Source: an uncultured Alphaproteobacteria bacterium
Lineage (GTDB): Bacteria > Pseudomonadota > Alphaproteobacteria > Micropepsales > Micropepsaceae
Assembly: GCA_937942205.1 (NCBI GenBank)
Contig: CALDFO010000186.1
Location: 1 to 5,698 of the forward strand
DNA length: 5,698 nucleotides
Direction: 5' to 3'
Within the stretch, counting starts at the first letter, position 1. Every line of letters starts with the position of its first letter. The notes beneath the pieces are model-generated. The model was not told where the DNA came from. It made no database searches and saw only the letters and a list, made by a program, of their open reading frames with translations. Positions 4,989 through 5,698 of this stretch are shown one piece after another. The position numbers and the translations under genes are program-made.

Positions 4989-5698
4989 ATGGATACCAAA
5001 CGCATCATCGTGCTCGGAATCGCCCTGGTGGCGGCCGTGGGCGCCGCGCTCATGGTGCGTTCCATGATCGGCGGCGGCACGCCGGATGTCGCCGCCGCGC
5101 AGGCCCCCGCGCCGATCGCGATGACCGAGGTTCTGGTCGCCAACACCAATCTCACGCCGGGCCAGTCGCTCACCGCCGAGAATGTGCGCTGGGACAAATG
5201 GCCCAGCGCCTCGGTGGACACCAACGCCTTCATCACCCGCAGCGGCGAAGCGCCGCTGGAAGAATCGGTGAAGGGCATGGTGGTTCGCAGTTCCATCCTG
5301 GCCAGCCAGCCCATCACCAGCATCGCGGTGGTCAAGGCCGACGGTTCGGGCTTCCTGGCGGCCACGCTGGCGCCGGGAATGCGCGCCGTCTCCATCGTGA
5401 TCTCGGCGGAAAGCGGCGCGGGCGGCTTCATCCTGCCCAACGACCGCATCGACGTGATCCAGACCCGCAAGCTGCCCAATGACCGCGCCGTCTCGCGCAC
5501 CATCCTGTCGGATGTGCGGGTGCTGGCGGTGGACCAGACCGCCCAGCAGGACAAGGACGCCAAGACCGTGGTCGGCAAGACCGCGACCCTGGAAGTGACG
5601 CTGGAGCAGGCCGAACAGTTGTCCTCGGCCCAGGTTGCCGGTCCGCTGTCGCTGGCCCTGCGCCCCTTGGCGGACAAGATGGGGGCGGAACAGACCGA
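4989..5698 (+). CDS. cpaB: CpaB/RcpC pilus assembly protein, 3' end beyond window
   Basis: The first 236 codons are present with no stop before the right edge. The protein starts MDTKRIIVLGIALVAAVGAALMVRSMIGG, a basic start and one membrane helix or uncleaved signal (about 5-24), then an Ala/Pro linker. A SAF-type domain follows from about residue 46 (TEVLVANTNLTPGQSLTAENVRW) through SVKGMVVRSSILASQPI near residue 110. The RcpC/CpaB core then shows LAPGMRAVSIVISAESGAGGFILPNDRIDVI and VLAVDQTA, then a strand-rich part with VGKTATLEVTLEQAEQL. Family members are periplasmic and help assemble or gate the CpaC/RcpA secretin. AAAGGAG at 4973-4979, 9 bases before ATG, fixes the start. It is the same orientation as flp and cpaA but 190 bases away; a secretin gene (cpaC) would be expected next. 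Confidence 0.95.
   Translation, partial: MDTKRIIVLGIALVAAVGAALMVRSMIGGGTPDVAAAQAPAPIAMTEVLVANTNLTPGQSLTAENVRWDKWPSASVDTNAFITRSGEAPLEESVKGMVVRSSILASQPITSIAVVKADGSGFLAATLAPGMRAVSIVISAESGAGGFILPNDRIDVIQTRKLPNDRAVSRTILSDVRVLAVDQTAQQDKDAKTVVGKTATLEVTLEQAEQLSSAQVAGPLSLALRPLADKMGAEQT

Noticed and set aside
4934..5677. A 247-codon minus-strand open frame opposite cpaB
   Set aside because: The plus strand encodes an unmistakable CpaB with a good ribosome site; the antisense product is low-complexity Ser/Ala/Thr sequence with no motif.

Overview
The window reads as part of a Tad/Cpa (Flp-type, tight-adherence) type IVc pilus locus from a high-GC bacterium, most likely an alphaproteobacterium. The reasons are high GC with strong C/G wobble use, the cpa-style gene set (flp pilin, cpaA prepilin peptidase, cpaB), TadE/TadG-type pseudopilins, and TTAA-N7-TTAAC-like sites in the intergenic regions that resemble binding boxes for the alphaproteobacterial cell-cycle regulator CtrA. 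I cannot name the genus.

Layout, left to right: (1) 1-167, minus strand: 5' part of a TadE-like pseudopilin gene running off the left edge. (2) 168-404: divergent intergenic region with a CtrA-like box and a perfect 9-bp inverted repeat. (3) 405-2294, plus: tadG-like gene, a pseudopilin N-terminus fused to a von Willebrand A domain that carries a long Cys-rich, Thr/Ser-rich insert. (4) 2317-2347: a perfect 14-bp hairpin with T tracts on both sides, a bidirectional terminator between convergent genes. (5) 2369-2824, minus: a secreted stand-alone copy of the domain found at the N-terminus of CpaC/RcpA secretins. (6) 2825-2931: divergent gap with another CtrA-like box. (7) 2932-3945, plus: polytopic membrane PAP2-family phosphatase. 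(8) 3946-4052: pilin leader region with the best CtrA-like box. (9) 4053-4217: flp major pilin. (10) 4242-4276: hairpin plus T run, a probable terminator or attenuator. (11) 4289-4798: cpaA. (12) 4799-4988: 190-base gap without a gene. (13) 4989 to the right edge: cpaB, truncated by the window.

How they fit together: pre-Flp is cleaved by CpaA after a glycine and polymerised into the pilus; CpaB is a periplasmic/outer-membrane assembly factor for the CpaC secretin channel; TadE and TadG are minor pseudopilins; the secreted CpaC-N-like protein may interact with the secretin or pilus in the periplasm. The PAP2 enzyme has no known role in pilus assembly and may be a bystander. The rest of the machinery (secretin, CpaE, CpaF/TadA ATPase, TadB, TadC) is not here and probably follows cpaB.

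I see no mobile element, CRISPR array, tRNA or rRNA. The system is a known one. The less ordinary points are the TadG insert, the free-standing secretin N-domain, and the repeated CtrA-like and palindromic sites in front of the pilus genes.
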